This document shows, in pieces, positions 44,393 through 56,449 of a stretch of DNA of 64,000 nt. The stretch spans positions 429,735,545 through 429,799,544 of the forward strand of contig JAQMRL010000001.1 in the NCBI GenBank assembly GCA_035578175.1. Reading direction: 5' to 3'. Numbering within the stretch: the stretch's first letter is position 1; each line of letters begins with the position of its first letter. Under the pieces are notes generated by a model that worked only from the letters and a program-made list of their open reading frames with translations, was not told the DNA's origin and did not search any database. A program made the position numbers and the translations under genes. The stretch comes from Catonia carolina. Its lineage: Eukaryota; Arthropoda; Insecta; Hemiptera; Achilidae.

Positions 44393-44919
44393 ATTTATTT
44401 GGTTTATTTATTTATTTTCCCATTTCTTAACAAAAATCATTACAATACAAATTATTATTTTCCTTATTTTATAACTTAAAAATCTAAAACTGTTTATATT
44501 TACTAGTAGTGGAAAAATTAATCTACCCAACTATGGTTTCCAATGATCAATATACCGGGTGTCCCACGAAGAGGTGTACGCCTATTAATTTTCTATTACT
44601 TGCTTATTCCTCCATCGATCATTTTGATACTTTACACACTTTTTAATGAAGCGACCAAAAATGTTCTGTGAAAATTACATCTCGCTGATGTGTGTAGAAA
44701 CAAAATGGCGGCTGAAAGAATATAATTGAAATATTTATACTTTTACTTTGAATAAGTACAATACTGCTTTTGTTAGGTTTTTAAATACAATTTTATTGTC
44801 ATAAATTTAATAAATACAAAATTATTAAAAGAAAACTAAATATTAATATTTATTAATTATATAAATATATTGTATAATACAGTATATAGTTATATAAATG
44901 TAAATCAATATTATTAAGA

Positions 44920-45135
44920 TTATTTATTTGATTTTTTCTTCACAGGAATCGCATCTCTGCCACCTGTACTCTCTAGTGGTCTGGTACTAACCCAAAACTT
45001 ACTTCCATAGAGTAGGACTGGGTTAACCATTATCTTGTAAAATTTTATCTGAGTTTCTTTCCTCGTTTTCCGGTCGAGGTTCCTGCTAATATTGCAAACT
45101 TCTTGGAATTTGCCAACTTTCATCTCTACATCCAA
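44920..45135 (-). pseudogene. LINE RT C-terminal fragment
   Basis: The minus-strand frame reads KVGKFQEVCNISRNLDRKTR, ETQIKFYKIMVNPVLLYGSK and FWVSTR. This matches the region after the RT palm in the LINE at 48110-48961 (KFYKTMAIPLVTYGSEVWTT). The fragment is about 70 residues, with neither the catalytic box nor the end of the protein. Confidence 0.65.
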
Positions 45136-45193
45136 ATCTTATCAAAGCCGATGTCCTACCTAACCCAACACAAATAATCCTAACCCAAATAAG

Positions 45194-45717
45194 GTCTTTT
45201 CCGTTTTCTATATGCCACTATCAAATCCGCATTTCCTGAAGGGTTGCACTAGTGTTCATTTCTCATTTCATTTTATTATTTTTATTTCTTAAGATTGTTT
45301 TATTTTGAGTTTTTTATTATTTTATATTTTTTATTTACAAGTTACTTTAACGTTTCCTAATTATTTACATTAAATTATTACTATTACGTTATATTTTTTA
45401 ATTATTTACATTGGGAAGAGAAAGTCTGAGTGTTTCACATAGACTTTATAGTTGTCACATCTTCTGGGATTATGCAATAACTCCCTTTCCTAAAGGAACT
45501 CTGCAGCATCATCCTCCGTCCAAATATTATAAAGTAACTACAAAATTCATAGTAGACTGACTATGCAGTTGTAGTAATTAACTGTGAAATCGGAGGGGTT
45601 GACATTACGCATGAATGTTACTAGTCAGATTGGCACGCTAGACGCAGGAGTGGGAGAATTTTGTAACCCTTCAGGGAATTCGGATTTGATGGTGACATAC
45701 AGAAAACGGAAAAGACC
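45194..45717. repeat. Imperfect inverted repeat, ~55-bp arms
   Basis: The left arm (45194-45248) holds GGTCTTTTCCGTTTTCTATA and CCTGAAGGGTTGCA. The right arm (about 45665-45717), inverted, holds GGTCTTTTCCGTTTTCTGTA and CCTGAAGGGTTACA. About 415 bp lies between. It may be a MITE or two inverted copies of an unknown repeat. Confidence 0.6.
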
Positions 45718-46615
45718 CCCTAAATAATTGACTATTTTAAAATCAAAATTTAATATTTTTCAATACCTACTATGATTTTTCGAAAGAAAAAATAATTAAG
45801 ATTCTGATACAGTGACTATTATAAACTGGAAACAAATACTAACAACGATCATCAATAGTAATAATTTTTAAATAAATATTTTTTTTCAATACACATACGA
45901 TTCATGACATAAAAGCTGGTAATAAATAACGTTATTTAGGACCTCCTACAGTTAATACATCTTAACACAAATCAAAATCAATTCAACTGGTGTCGTTATT
46001 CATGGATTACTTGAATTAGAAACGATAATAAATGAACATAACAGAATTATTTTTTATGATTTATTCGACAGTACTTAACTCTTTAATACAATAGGATAAA
46101 CAATATATAAGTAACTTACATGAAGTAACTATAAAATTATGATTGAGTGGCATACCAGGGCGTACACTTCAGTTATCATGCTTCTGTACACGTGTATCTG
46201 TATTTGTGTTTATAGTTACATAGAATGCGTGCGTGATTATGTGTCTGTTAAAACCTACTGAATAACTCCAGGTACATGAGACAGGATACGTGACTATCAA
46301 TACCTCAAAATTTTTACTATTATTCAATGAAAATAATTTATACGTAGTACAATGTATTGTAAAGAGTTATAGTTATGGAAACTAATTATATAATTATATT
46401 TTTGGTCTGTTGAAAATTATTATTAATGCCTATTATTAAATAAACAATTGAAATTAGTATGTGTTATACCGTACTATTAAATTAAGGAATTTTAACGATG
46501 TATACAGTATGTAAAAAAAGTTACTAGTACTTACTACAAATATGTAAATAGTCTAACATTTGAAATTGAAACGTCCAATTTGATGTATTGTAACATAGTT
46601 CGAGATTTTTTAAAT
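45718..46615. other. No gene recognised
   Basis: AT-rich, nothing supported. Confidence 0.45.
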
Positions 46616-46621
46616 CTCTGA

Positions 46622-46893
46622 TATGTGTTTGTTGCAATCTGTTAAACTCAGAACAAGTAACCTCATTGCTCAATCAGATTAGGATGATGTGTACGACTTG
46701 TAAATGAGGTGTAGTCTTGTACAGACCCACGCCGACCATTCCTGAGAGGTACCATAGTTAATTGAACCTCAACCATAGAAGTACACCGGTACCACTCTCT
46801 AGTATTCAAATCTGTATAAACTAGGATTACCTTTAATACGATTTCACCACGGAACCTTCGTCTCCGAAAATCAGCTGTTAAACAGTTGATTAA
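46622..46893 (-). mobile_element. SINE-2, diverged copy
   Basis: A minus-strand copy with the 3' half well kept (GATGATGTGTACGACTTGTA, CTTGTACAGACCCACGCCGA). The head is shortened after the CAGCTG motif. Confidence 0.8.
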
Positions 46894-47464
46894 TTTTACG
46901 GAATTACAAATTTTAGGAGCCACTGTTAATCCGCCATACTGAATTAAAATTTTAAATTACATTTGGAAATTACACTCGTAACAAAACAAAATTCTCCGCG
47001 ACAACAGAATGTAAATTCTACGTAAATAACGATTCCCTTCACACTGACTAAACGTTTCTTAAAAACCAAAATTGTATAAAACACTGCACTCAAAATCTGA
47101 TACACAAAACAAACCCTCATTCGTGTACACAGAATTTTCTCTCAATTTATACCGGGTAAACCTGAGAGAAGGCTCAAATGCCAAAAGCTAAAGGATCTTC
47201 GCGTAAATCCCGTCTGCAGCTGTGGTGCTAACTGAATAATTTTAAAAAATTTCAATTTTATTTTCAGTATTTTAATTTCTTTTGAAGTTTTAAGACGGTC
47301 ACGCAACGAAATAGTTAAAAAGTGAATAATAAAATGGTTCTAATGAACGTCCACAATGACAAACAAATGATATTTCACTCGTAGAACTTTCATTTCATGC
47401 AGGTGTGATGTTTAAAAACTTCATTTGATCTCCAGCTTCCAGCAACATGAAGTTCTGTTTATTT

Positions 47465-47765
47465 TCACAAGAGCTGTTAAATGACTGAGAAGTTTAGAAG
47501 TTTGAGGTAGAAATTATTATTAGGTAAGTAAAACTAATCATAGTTATGTTCACTGAATTTAATGGATTTCACCGTAGAAAAAGATCCAATGAAGAGTGGT
47601 GAAGGTTTTATTTCCAGGGTAGAAAATTAAATGCATTACTGATGAGCATTCACACTTTTTACCTTAATGAGGAAGACGTGGATGAACCACTTCACTATAC
47701 CCAAACGAACTAAAGACTGCAGATGAGATGTAGCCAATAACAGCCTAAGTCGGGTGAAAGGTTGC
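47465..47765 (+). repeat. SINE-3, decayed copy
   Basis: Scattered matches occur in the right order: AGCTGTTAAATGACTGAGAA, CTAATCATAGTTATGTTCAC, CAGGGTAGAAAATTAAATGC, AATGAGGAAGAC and GATGAACCACTTCAC. It is much older than the other copies. Confidence 0.5.
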
Positions 47766-48026
47766 TACTTCACTTTCCTACACTTCAGAAGTAAGTTGTA
47801 ATTCCCTTAATTTTGACATGAAACTTACACTAAAATCTTCGTCTCGATTTACTGTTTAATTCTTCAACTTATGGAATAAAAGATTTCAAACATTTGTGAG
47901 ACCGTTCAAGAAGATTGAATCCTAAACTTCCAGTAACGTGAATAGTGGTACAGCGACAACACAACTTGGTAACGCAGAATACGGTTAACGAAAGTCAATT
48001 GGCTGTGTGCTGTGTTCTCGGCCACT

Positions 48027-48063
48027 ATGCTCCGTCTTCATCTGCAGTCGTTAGCTCGTCAAG
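48027..48063 (+). CDS. Candidate first coding exon, mitochondrial-type leader
   Basis: In a locally less AT-rich segment, GCCACTATGC gives an ATG followed by twelve codons reading MLRLHLQSLARQ, and then a donor CAAG|GTATAG at 48064. The peptide is basic, amphipathic and free of acidic residues, like a mitochondrial targeting sequence. No later exon was recognised on the plus strand. Chance cannot be excluded for so short a stretch. Confidence 0.25.
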
Positions 48064-48094
48064 GTATAGTTGTTTTACTTAAAAAAAAAGTTTA

Positions 48095-48985
48095 TATTAT
48101 AAAACATCGGTGCTGATTAGTTCAGATGGAAAAGATGTGAGAGAGTTGTATGTAAATAAAGGAGTCAGACAGGGATGTCCCATATCACCTACATTATTTA
48201 ATATATATATTGACGAGCTGATGACTGTTTGGCGACAAAAGGTTGACACAGGTGTAAATATTGGACAAGGCGTTTCCCTCAACTCACTCATGTTTGCCGA
48301 CGACACCGTTATAATTCAAGACAGTAAAGATAAGCTTGAAACAGCAGTCTATAAACTCCAGAATCTAAGTAAAGAATTCAAAATGAAAATTTCGACCCAA
48401 AAATCCAAAGTAATGGCATTCCATGGCAAATGGCCAGTGCGATCGAAAATTGTGTTAGATAATGTGATTATGGAGCAGGAGAGTAGTTTCAAATATCTAG
48501 GTTGCAATGTATCCTTCGATTGTGAGAGTGACATACCTCTGAAGCTGAATAAATTCAATGCGATATGTGGAACCATACATCGTACATTGAAGGGAAAAGC
48601 CAGAAAAGAAGCAGAGTTGAAATTTTATAAGACAATGGCGATTCCACTAGTTACATATGGAAGCGAGGTATGGACCACAACAAAGAGAGACGACTCGCGC
48701 ATACAAGCTTCAGAGATGAGGTTCTTGAGACACATTCAGGGATACACAAGGCTGGATCACATTAGAAAAGAAGTGATAAGAGAAGAATGCAATGTACAGC
48801 CACTTGTAGATGTGATCAAGCAATATAGGAAAAGATGGACAGATCACCTGCTCCGAATGCCACACAACCGTTTGCCACTTCAAGCCTGGATGTCCAAACC
48901 AGATGGTAGAAGGGATGTGAGTCGACCGAGGAAGAGGTGGAAACTGGAACAGGCTCAATAGCCTAGACCATGACTTAAAAAAAAA
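48095..48985 (+). mobile_element. 5'-truncated LINE with RT
   Basis: The insertion carries the 3' part of an RT gene, a very short 3' UTR and a short poly(A) (about 48976-48985). The coding frame is already open at the left junction without an ATG, showing 5' truncation. The left flank has an A run (48081-48089). Confidence 0.75.
48110..48961 (+). pseudogene. LINE reverse transcriptase, C-terminal 283 codons
   Basis: The frame encodes the second half of an RT domain and the C-terminal region. It opens with ELYVNKGVRQGCPISPTLFN (residues ~12-31), followed by SLMFADDTVIIQ (FADD catalytic box, ~66-77), KISTQKSKVMAF, FKYLGCNVSF (thumb) and KFYKTMAIPLVTYGSEVWTT. It ends with EMRFLRHIQGYTRLDHIRKE and HLLRMPHNRLPLQAW. 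No stop interrupts it, so the insertion is young. The endonuclease and first half of the RT, including one catalytic aspartate, are missing, so it cannot be active. It continues upstream without an ATG; the listed start is only where the frame can first be read. Confidence 0.88.
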
Positions 48986-50500
48986 TACAGATAGGTTTCA
49001 AACCAGTCTTTTAACTATTGACCTAAAGATTGATAACAAAATTATTAATTTTCAGAATTTCAAACGGAACAACTATGTAGTTGATAACAAATAAACATCG
49101 ATGCATGGTTTTACATTGTATGACTCCTCAAATTCAACGTGAAATATACATCTTATGGCTATCAAATTGTAACCAAAATAATTGGGACAGAATGACCTCA
49201 AAAAATGGTATATAAATATACAAAATCAAAACCGTTTGATAAACCATGCTGAAAGTTTGATTAAAAACTGTTCACGAATTATTTATAGTAACCGGAAATT
49301 TTTTACACCCTATGTTGTAAACGCGCGCACATATACAAATAAATAAATAAACCTACTAAACAAGTACATAATGTAAAAGAGTACAATACAACTCACAACA
49401 GTTAGGTATTGTCTATTTAAAACATTCCATAGTGTTTATTTTTATGAAAAATTAAATTGACCACTGAATAATTCCGGATAACTCTTTTTAAAGAATAACC
49501 TATACTTCTACTAAATTCAATTATATGTTCATGTAATGACAGTAATAATTTCCTGGGCGGAAAATTTCCGCTGACAAAATTACATAAAAAGCTTACAAAT
49601 TTAGAGTAATTTATACATATGCCTGCATGAATGAAAATAAAAGAACCAAAAGTTTATTTACATGATTCATTCATAAAAATATTTAATTCAATTTTTTAAT
49701 TTTAATAGTAAATACACTAAAATATACTATTAATTTGCTTCCTGATAGTCAATGAGATAAAAAAAAGTAGAACTAGCCTATTCTAAAACTATTTATTTTG
49801 TGGAATGTTTTATGTTACGGTGCATTAACAGGATTTAACGGTTTTAAATCTTTCATTCAGAGCCAATTTAATTTGTGATGTTACTAACAATTTTATTGGA
49901 TTTTAAAACATTTTAAAAACGTACTAATGTTGAGATTGATATTCTAGCTGGGAATACAAATTAAATATTGTATTAAATAAATATTGCTTAATTAATTAAG
50001 AGTTACCTGTATATGCCTAATTATTTTCTTGTCTCAACCACGTTATTAAAACTGAAGATTCCTGAAAGCTTTTTTTTATAGCTCATAGTCACAGCGTTGT
50101 TTTACTGTAGACCCTTACTCTTCCTACTTTTTGAAGCTTACTCATTTATGCTTCAATTTTTAAGTTAAAAACCTATTTTGAAAATTAATGCGATTAAAAT
50201 CCCTACGTACCCCATTGTGAAATTTCATTTTTCTTTACATAAACTGCGTCAAGTTCTAATTAAAAACGTTTCACATATGACTCCAATTTTCCGGGTTAAG
50301 AAACTGACTAAAAAAGGGTCTACTCCTTTGAGTGGGTAATAAAGGTGGAAACTTTTAATAAATCGGTGTTGTACATGAACTGTAACAAGTGGATTACGGG
50401 AAACGTTTACAATATTGTCTTTGGTTTCTTATCTTATCAATGAAAACGGTATGGAGGTGTAGGATCGTGTATTCATGACGTGCTGTTTTCACTAGAATGT
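48986..50500. other. No gene recognised
   Basis: AT-rich, no supported feature. Confidence 0.5.
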
Positions 50501-50505
50501 CTACG

Positions 50506-51160
50506 TTGTTTAGGTGACCAGCCAAAAGGCTGGTTTGAACCTGTAGAGGTTTTACTACGTAAAACGAGGAGTGAGGTGGTTTACCATTGCCTTCCTAACT
50601 GAATGGAAAAGTACGCTTATCAGGGAGAAAATTCATGAATAAATTACCCCAATTTTTAAAATGTGATAATTTGCATTCCTTTAAAAAAATCTGAAAAATT
50701 ACTTGATCGGTGAAACTTTTTTATAGCGTACAAGAATTTCTTTCTTGATAGTAGTGATACATTGTGTGATTCTTATACGTATTTCAGGTGTTAAAACTGG
50801 CATGTCTTATACTCCTCCTGTTGTCTCCTGGACGCAAAAAAAAAACAGTATCCTGGGCCCTCTGAAAAGCACGTATTTTCCATTCTGCAAATGATACTTT
50901 CACTTCATTCACCACAGGGTCTGGCTGTATAATGAAATTCATTACTTTTGGAGGAGATAACTCTGATTAGTGTCTTTTAAACCACTGCCTCTTCTGTTCT
51001 TAAATGATTCAGCCATTTAATTGGCTGACCTTAATATGGTCAGCCAATAGTTCTGTTTCTTATCATATTATGATAATAAACAGAACTATTTACTTTAGCC
51101 CTGTAACTAACAGATTGAGTGTAAATAATTTGACACTCCACCTGTATGTTATGGGCAAAG
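50506..51160 (-). mobile_element. SINE-3, split by a LINE insertion
   Basis: One part is 50506-50621 (GTTGTTTAGGTGACCAGCCA to GTACGCTTATCAG) and the other is 50854-51160 (TATCCTGGGCCCTCTGAAAA to GTATGTTATGGGCA). Together they make one SINE-3 unit. The left part breaks in the middle of the CAGCATGCC motif. Confidence 0.85.
50622..50853 (+). mobile_element. LINE 3'-end insertion in SINE-3
   Basis: About 230 bp, on the plus strand, corresponding to the last codons and 3' UTR of the LINE at 17759-18307: ATGAATAAATTACCCCAATT, TTGATCGGTGAAAC, GCGTACAAGAATTTCTTTCT, then TGTCTCCTGGACGC and a poly(A). Only CAG is repeated at both sides. Confidence 0.85.
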
Positions 51161-51164
51161 GATG

Positions 51165-52009
51165 TTTAAATTAACAGTTAAAAATGACGATAATGGTCCA
51201 CAAAAAATTCTTATGTTTCACGAACAATTCATGTTCATAAACACATAATTCATGTTATACACACGCACGTAAAATTGGTGTTTGGTCTGCGATCTCTGGG
51301 CTTCATGAAATAAGGGGTTTATATTTTGACAAATCGGTGGATTGTGTGGTTTATCGGGATTTAATATTAGATTAACACGAATGAGAATGTTGGTTCCAGC
51401 AAGATTAATTTAATATTTTTATAGTACTATATTCATGTCATCTAAAATCGAGTTACGTCATTACTTTCTTAAACACCCGTTAGTTCTAGAAGTAATATTA
51501 ACTTAAGGTAATTATTTTTAACGCAATACAAAATCAATGACCATTTCATTAGCAAGACAACATTATAAATGTAACAACTTTTAAATAGTTTACCTTACAA
51601 AAAATGAATGGGAATACAAGGTAAATAATTTATTGAATAATGTAATTTATTGTAATTATACTTAACCATAATATATTATAACTGACCTTCATATTTATTA
51701 AATTAGATAAATTATTAAAAAAAGTAAATAAAATACTTAAACGTTTATTTATTTTATTGAATGCACATTTATCTACAAGAAATAAATTATTCCACAAAAT
51801 ACTTTAATACTTATGTGTAATAATATCTAAATTACAATACAGTCTGCACCAAAAGTATCGAAGCTCATTTACCCAATAGGAAAAATTTAGCTGGGGGAAA
51901 CGAAATTGTTTCCATGAAATCTGAAAGGCAGTTATTTATTAAAACTTTTAAACCAGCTGATAAACATCACGTTAACTCTATTATAAGCCAATTGATCTGC
52001 TTAAGCCCA
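51165..52009. other. No gene recognised
   Basis: AT-rich, nothing supported. Confidence 0.45.
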
Positions 52010-52010
52010 A

Positions 52011-52715
52011 TCTATACTAATATAATAAAGAAGAATCGTCTGTTTGTTTGTTTGTTTGTTTGTTTGTTTGTACGAGGTAATCTCAGAAACTACTGAAATG
52101 ATTTTAAAAAACCTTTCATTTTTGCATAGCTTAGAGCTTCCTGATCAATATAGGCTATTTTGCAACTTTAAGTAACTTTAATTAAGTGAGTTAAGCAACT
52201 TAAACTGTGACGATTTCGCATGTTTTAGTTTTAGCACTTTAATTTTTCCTAAGTCCTCTGGATGGTGTATTTTTTGGGCTAGAAGCACGATTCAACTTTT
52301 ATATTTCATAGAAAAACTTAAAGAATAACATTCGATTTGAAAAACATAAAAAAATTTGGAAATATTCAAAAGTTTTATTACTCTGCGTACCGCAACCACG
52401 TATTACTGTCTCTTATCTCAGCCATATACCAACTATCTCTTTCTTTTCCATCGGTGTCCTTCTATGCATTCTATTCAATTCTATTAAGTTGCAGGGACAA
52501 ACATTTAAAACGGTGGGCCTCGATTTGAGACAAGAGTGCTTCCTTCACTCATGGAAAACTTAATGTCGGAAATCTAGAGTTGGAAGTGCAGAAAAACAAT
52601 TTATTTTGCTGCCACAGGGCAACTAAACCACAAATATTGTTTATAGAGAAGTTTTAAAATAATTTAATGAGGCCTACATTAGCTGCTGTGAAGCGAAGCG
52701 AGCGGGGGTTGCTAG
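52011..52715 (+). mobile_element. Helitron-like non-autonomous element
   Basis: It starts with TC (TCTATACTAATATAATAAAG) after an A and ends with CTAG before a T, the A|TC...CTAG|T arrangement of Helitrons. The 3' end is GC-rich (GAAGCGAAGCGAGCGGGGGT). A TTTG microsatellite follows the 5' end closely, then GTAATCTCAGAAACTACTGA, as in many insect Helitron-like repeats. There is no RepHel protein. The 3' hairpin is weak, so the call is moderate. Confidence 0.5.
52041..52071. repeat. TTTG microsatellite
   Basis: About seven and a half TTTG units near the 5' end of the Helitron-like element. Confidence 0.95.
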
Positions 52716-52949
52716 TTAAAAATAAACGAAAAGTGTTAAAAATGTAAACTACTTAAGAGTTATTGTCGAGCAAGAAATGCACTGATAAGTTGTCTTACTA
52801 TATTCAACCCATTAGGGAACAATAAAGGAAAAACAACCTTTTGGATAGAAAATTCTCCATGAAATTTCTAAATAGATTTAGGCTACATAAAATTGCATTA
52901 AACCTGAGTCTTGTATGTTTTTATTTTAAGCAATTTTTTTTCTCGTACA

Positions 52950-53450
52950 GGGCCAATTTTAGACAACGTGAGGTGACTTTAGACGTATCTGGATGCTTTT
53001 TTGCAGCCCGAATTTTCAGCATTTGCTCACTGCAGAGTTTTCTCCTTTCTTCTATCCACCCAATGTTCTGTTTGTGGTCTGCATGGAGGCCATTAAAATC
53101 CGTAGGCTAATTAGTTGTCTAAATGAGGTTCGGTTTATTAAGTTTTCTTGGTTTCCTCAATTACCTTTCTGACTTCTTTAAACCATTTACCCGATATCTT
53201 ACTTCTACTGTTAGGCATCTTAAAAAAAAATTTTGCAAGCGGTTGTCATCCTTTCAATGTGTCCGTAAAATTCTAGTCCTCTTTTTTAATCGTTCATTTT
53301 CCTTGAACAGTTCTTCTCGACTTCGTAACCTATTATATTGTCCGTTTAATATCTTCGGGCCTATTATCTTGGAGAGGATCTTTCTCTCAAATGTCTCTGC
53401 TTCTCACCGACCAGTCTCCCAGTCATTCTAAGACACTCACTCGCGTACAA
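52950..53450 (-). pseudogene. Decayed LINE 3' region
   Basis: The minus-strand reading, over several frames, gives KWFKEVRKVIEETKKT and, further on, VDRRKEKTLQ and KKASRYV. This is the charged ending of endonuclease/RT polyproteins, like that at 11870-12165. Stops and frame changes are many. Confidence 0.4.
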
Positions 53451-54980
53451 ACGCACAGGTTTTATCAAAGTATTATTATCTCTTGGCTTGTTTTGAATTT
53501 TAAATGATAAAACGATTGATTTTATTTTTAAACCATCCTGTTTACTGAAGTAATACGTATTATAAATTACACTAGTTTCACGTAATCAAGTAGGCATATG
53601 ATTTTATATTGATATATTCAGTGAACATAATCATCTTTCAATACATTCAATCAATGACACATGATTATTATACAGATAGGAATAATGCTTTAGAAATTAC
53701 ATCATACGAACAACTCCCATCCGCTTTCAATCAGAAAATCAGTCATTGAGTTTTTTTGCAATCTTATTTAAACAGACAAACCTAAAGTTTGCAGTATTTG
53801 TAATAATATATAGATTTCGTCATCAGTAATTTTTATTATTAGTCATTAGATTGGAAATAACATAAAGCTATATAAAAATTAATTTTCCCAGAAATTATAA
53901 ATAAATAAATGCGCTACTACGTTAATAGGAAACTTAAATACACTAAATAAAAAATTAATTCGTTCAATAATAACTGAATTTTTCTATATCTTCAACTTGT
54001 TTTATCAATAAAAACTGAGTACGTAGCATTTTATAAATCCAACAATGGTTATGGAAACAAACGATTTTACAAAAACATCTTTGAATGACAGTATCATATG
54101 TTGTTTCATTTGTACAGGAAAAATAGCAAGTGAAAATCTTGAAAAGTTTCTGAAAGTTTACGAAACATATTTTGTTATAGAGATTAGAAAAGAGGGTAAA
54201 AATAAAATAGAAGACTAAGAATATAGAGAATATTGGCAAACAAGGAGCAGCAGCAGCAGGTGGTTTCTGAATTTAGTTGGTACCGCAGATGTGTCTGGGA
54301 TTTTTATAGGAAAAAGTGAAAAAAGGAAGGTTGTAGTAAAATGGTCGTAGTAGTAGGAGGAGGTGAGTCAGACCCTCTTAAGAAACACCTGCCACAGACG
54401 ACGCTACGTTCAGAGAAACTTATGTTCACCAAACTTGGGTCTGGCAACCACATCCCCGCTCAAAGCAACCTCGTATTATAATCATTTTCCAAACATCACA
54501 ACCCTCAAAAACAGTTCCTATCCTACCTTACTCCCAAGATACAACACCTGCCTACACCTCAAAGTGGATACCAGTTGAGAAAGGACTACCGGTATTTTTC
54601 CCTCCACATCACAACCACTCACAGAATCTGTAGTTAGTTATTTATGTATTCTGAATACGCATGTGGTAGCAATCTTCAAATTAATTTGAACTGACATAAG
54701 AGTATAAAGGAACAAGAAAAAGATCTTAACTGGAAGGAAATTAATACAATAAAATAATTTTAGAAGTGAAATAAAACTTCAACTAGTTTTAACGTAAAAT
54801 GTTAGACTAACCCAGTTTGTGTATAATATATGGATGAACCACATAACTTCTTTTTTTTGACACTTTCAATTGAAATTTATTATGTGTTATTATATTAATA
54901 CAACAATTTCTAAATGTGAAGCTTATGTTCCAAAACTTGATTTACTTAAAGGAGCGTGCAGTTATCACCACAGTCCTACA
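53451..54980. other. No gene recognised; mixed composition
   Basis: Mostly AT-rich. Bases 54250-54620 are less AT-rich, with a CAG run (54246-54260) and a 71-codon plus-strand frame (54363-54578) that I do not recognise. Confidence 0.4.
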
Positions 54981-54984
54981 GTTG

Positions 54985-55550
54985 TCCAGGAAGATCTCTT
55001 GGCCCGAGGCGCTTCAAACGTCTGCGCTGAGCACCCGGTATCGCCCTAGTGTAGGCCTATATGTTTTGTATGAGAGGGTTGTCATGTAATTCAAATTTGT
55101 CATGCATCGTCTTGTATAGTTGTTTCGCGACATCAATTACGTATGGGATTTGTAAGTCTTTGTGCAACATTGAGTTTGTGAATTAAAAGGGGCGTTGCGT
55201 TATCATTCGTAGAATCTTGTTCTGAATCCGTTGTATACGTTTCGTGTGTAAAGGTTTAACAGATCCCCAAAGTTGAACTCCATATGTCCAGATTGGTCTT
55301 AAGACTGCGTTGTAGATTGTTAATTTTTGTGACATGTTTAATTTAGAACGTCTATGGAGTAAGCGTTTCAGTTGATAGAAGCGTGTTTTGAGTTTTTGGC
55401 GTGTGTGTGAGTAACATGTGCATTCCATGTAAGTTTTCTGTCCAAGTGTAAGCCTAAATAGCGTGTTTGAGTAGTGTGAGGCAGCGGAATATTATTAATG
55501 TAAACGGTTGGGCAGTTTTGTCGTCTAAGAGAAAAACACAAAACTAGGGA
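54985..55550 (-). pseudogene. Jockey-clade RT C-terminal fragment
   Basis: On the minus strand the order matches the end of the intact ORF2 at 34517-37207: a CPTVYINN motif, RYLGLHLDRKL-type thumb, KLKTRFYQLKRLLHRRSKLN, LRPIWTYGVQLWGSVKPLHT, QNKILRMITQRPF, and a final RRRLKRLGPRDL motif near 55000. The 81-codon frame 55183-55428 is the longest open piece. It is a different jockey-like family from the intact element, judging by divergence. Confidence 0.75.
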
Positions 55551-55559
55551 AAGAAAAGG

Positions 55560-56440
55560 TGCTACGCCAAACTAAATATAATTCTGTACCTAAACGAATA
55601 AAAAAGTTCGCACTGTTAGAGATATAATGGATAAATGACTTCAGGATGTTTATCTAGTATTATTCCAATGAAATAAGTTTGAAGGAGCTCATGTAAAAAA
55701 CGTAATCGTCTATTATGTATGTTACCATGATACATCTTTTAAGTAACAGATTGGGTTTTGTTTTAATTATTTAAATTTTAGGGATGTGTGGTTTGATAAG
55801 TAAATTAAATTTGAAATTTGTAAACTACTTTTTGATGTTTTTTGTTTATTTGAAGAGGTAAACTAATGCTCGATGATTGGCAAATGCTTTGGGTATCGTC
55901 ATAAATGTTAAAACCCTAGCTATTTTACAGTTTAGCATAACCCCTGTGCCACGGAGGCTGCCAGGCTATCATATTTTCAAATACTGACAGAAAATTAGAG
56001 GTTGAGATAAAAATTCACTGATTTTTACTGTTTATTCAATGAATTCTATTTATTTAATTCATTATTATTGAGGATCTTGCCTGAAATTTTTAGATGAAAA
56101 CAGTTTTTCATTTTTAGACAAAAAATTAAGATCTTCCTTTAATCCCCCACTCTGAAATTAACAAACAGTTGAAAATTTACTGCTGTTAATTAGTTGAAAA
56201 AAGTAAATTACAATTCTTCAAACTTTATGGTTTTAGTTTAAATTTAAGCCCTAAATTTTAACTAAAATCTTAAACTAAACGATGAAAGAGCAAATTTTCT
56301 GGCATTTCTAATTCCATAAGGATCTAGATTACAGAACAACTGAATATTTATGCATGAATATTATATAAAGTAAGACTGATTAAGTAACACTTCCAGTAAA
56401 CTAAATTTGATGAAACCTTCTGTCACCGTCATCCCCTTGG
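55560..56440. other. No gene recognised
   Basis: AT-rich, nothing supported. Confidence 0.45.
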
Positions 56441-56449
56441 ATTAAGTAC

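Noticed and set aside
47180..47235. Possible short minus-strand exon with CTGCAG acceptor and GTTTAC donor
   Set aside because: It is too short, the product is unrecognised and the donor is weak. It gives no support beyond chance.
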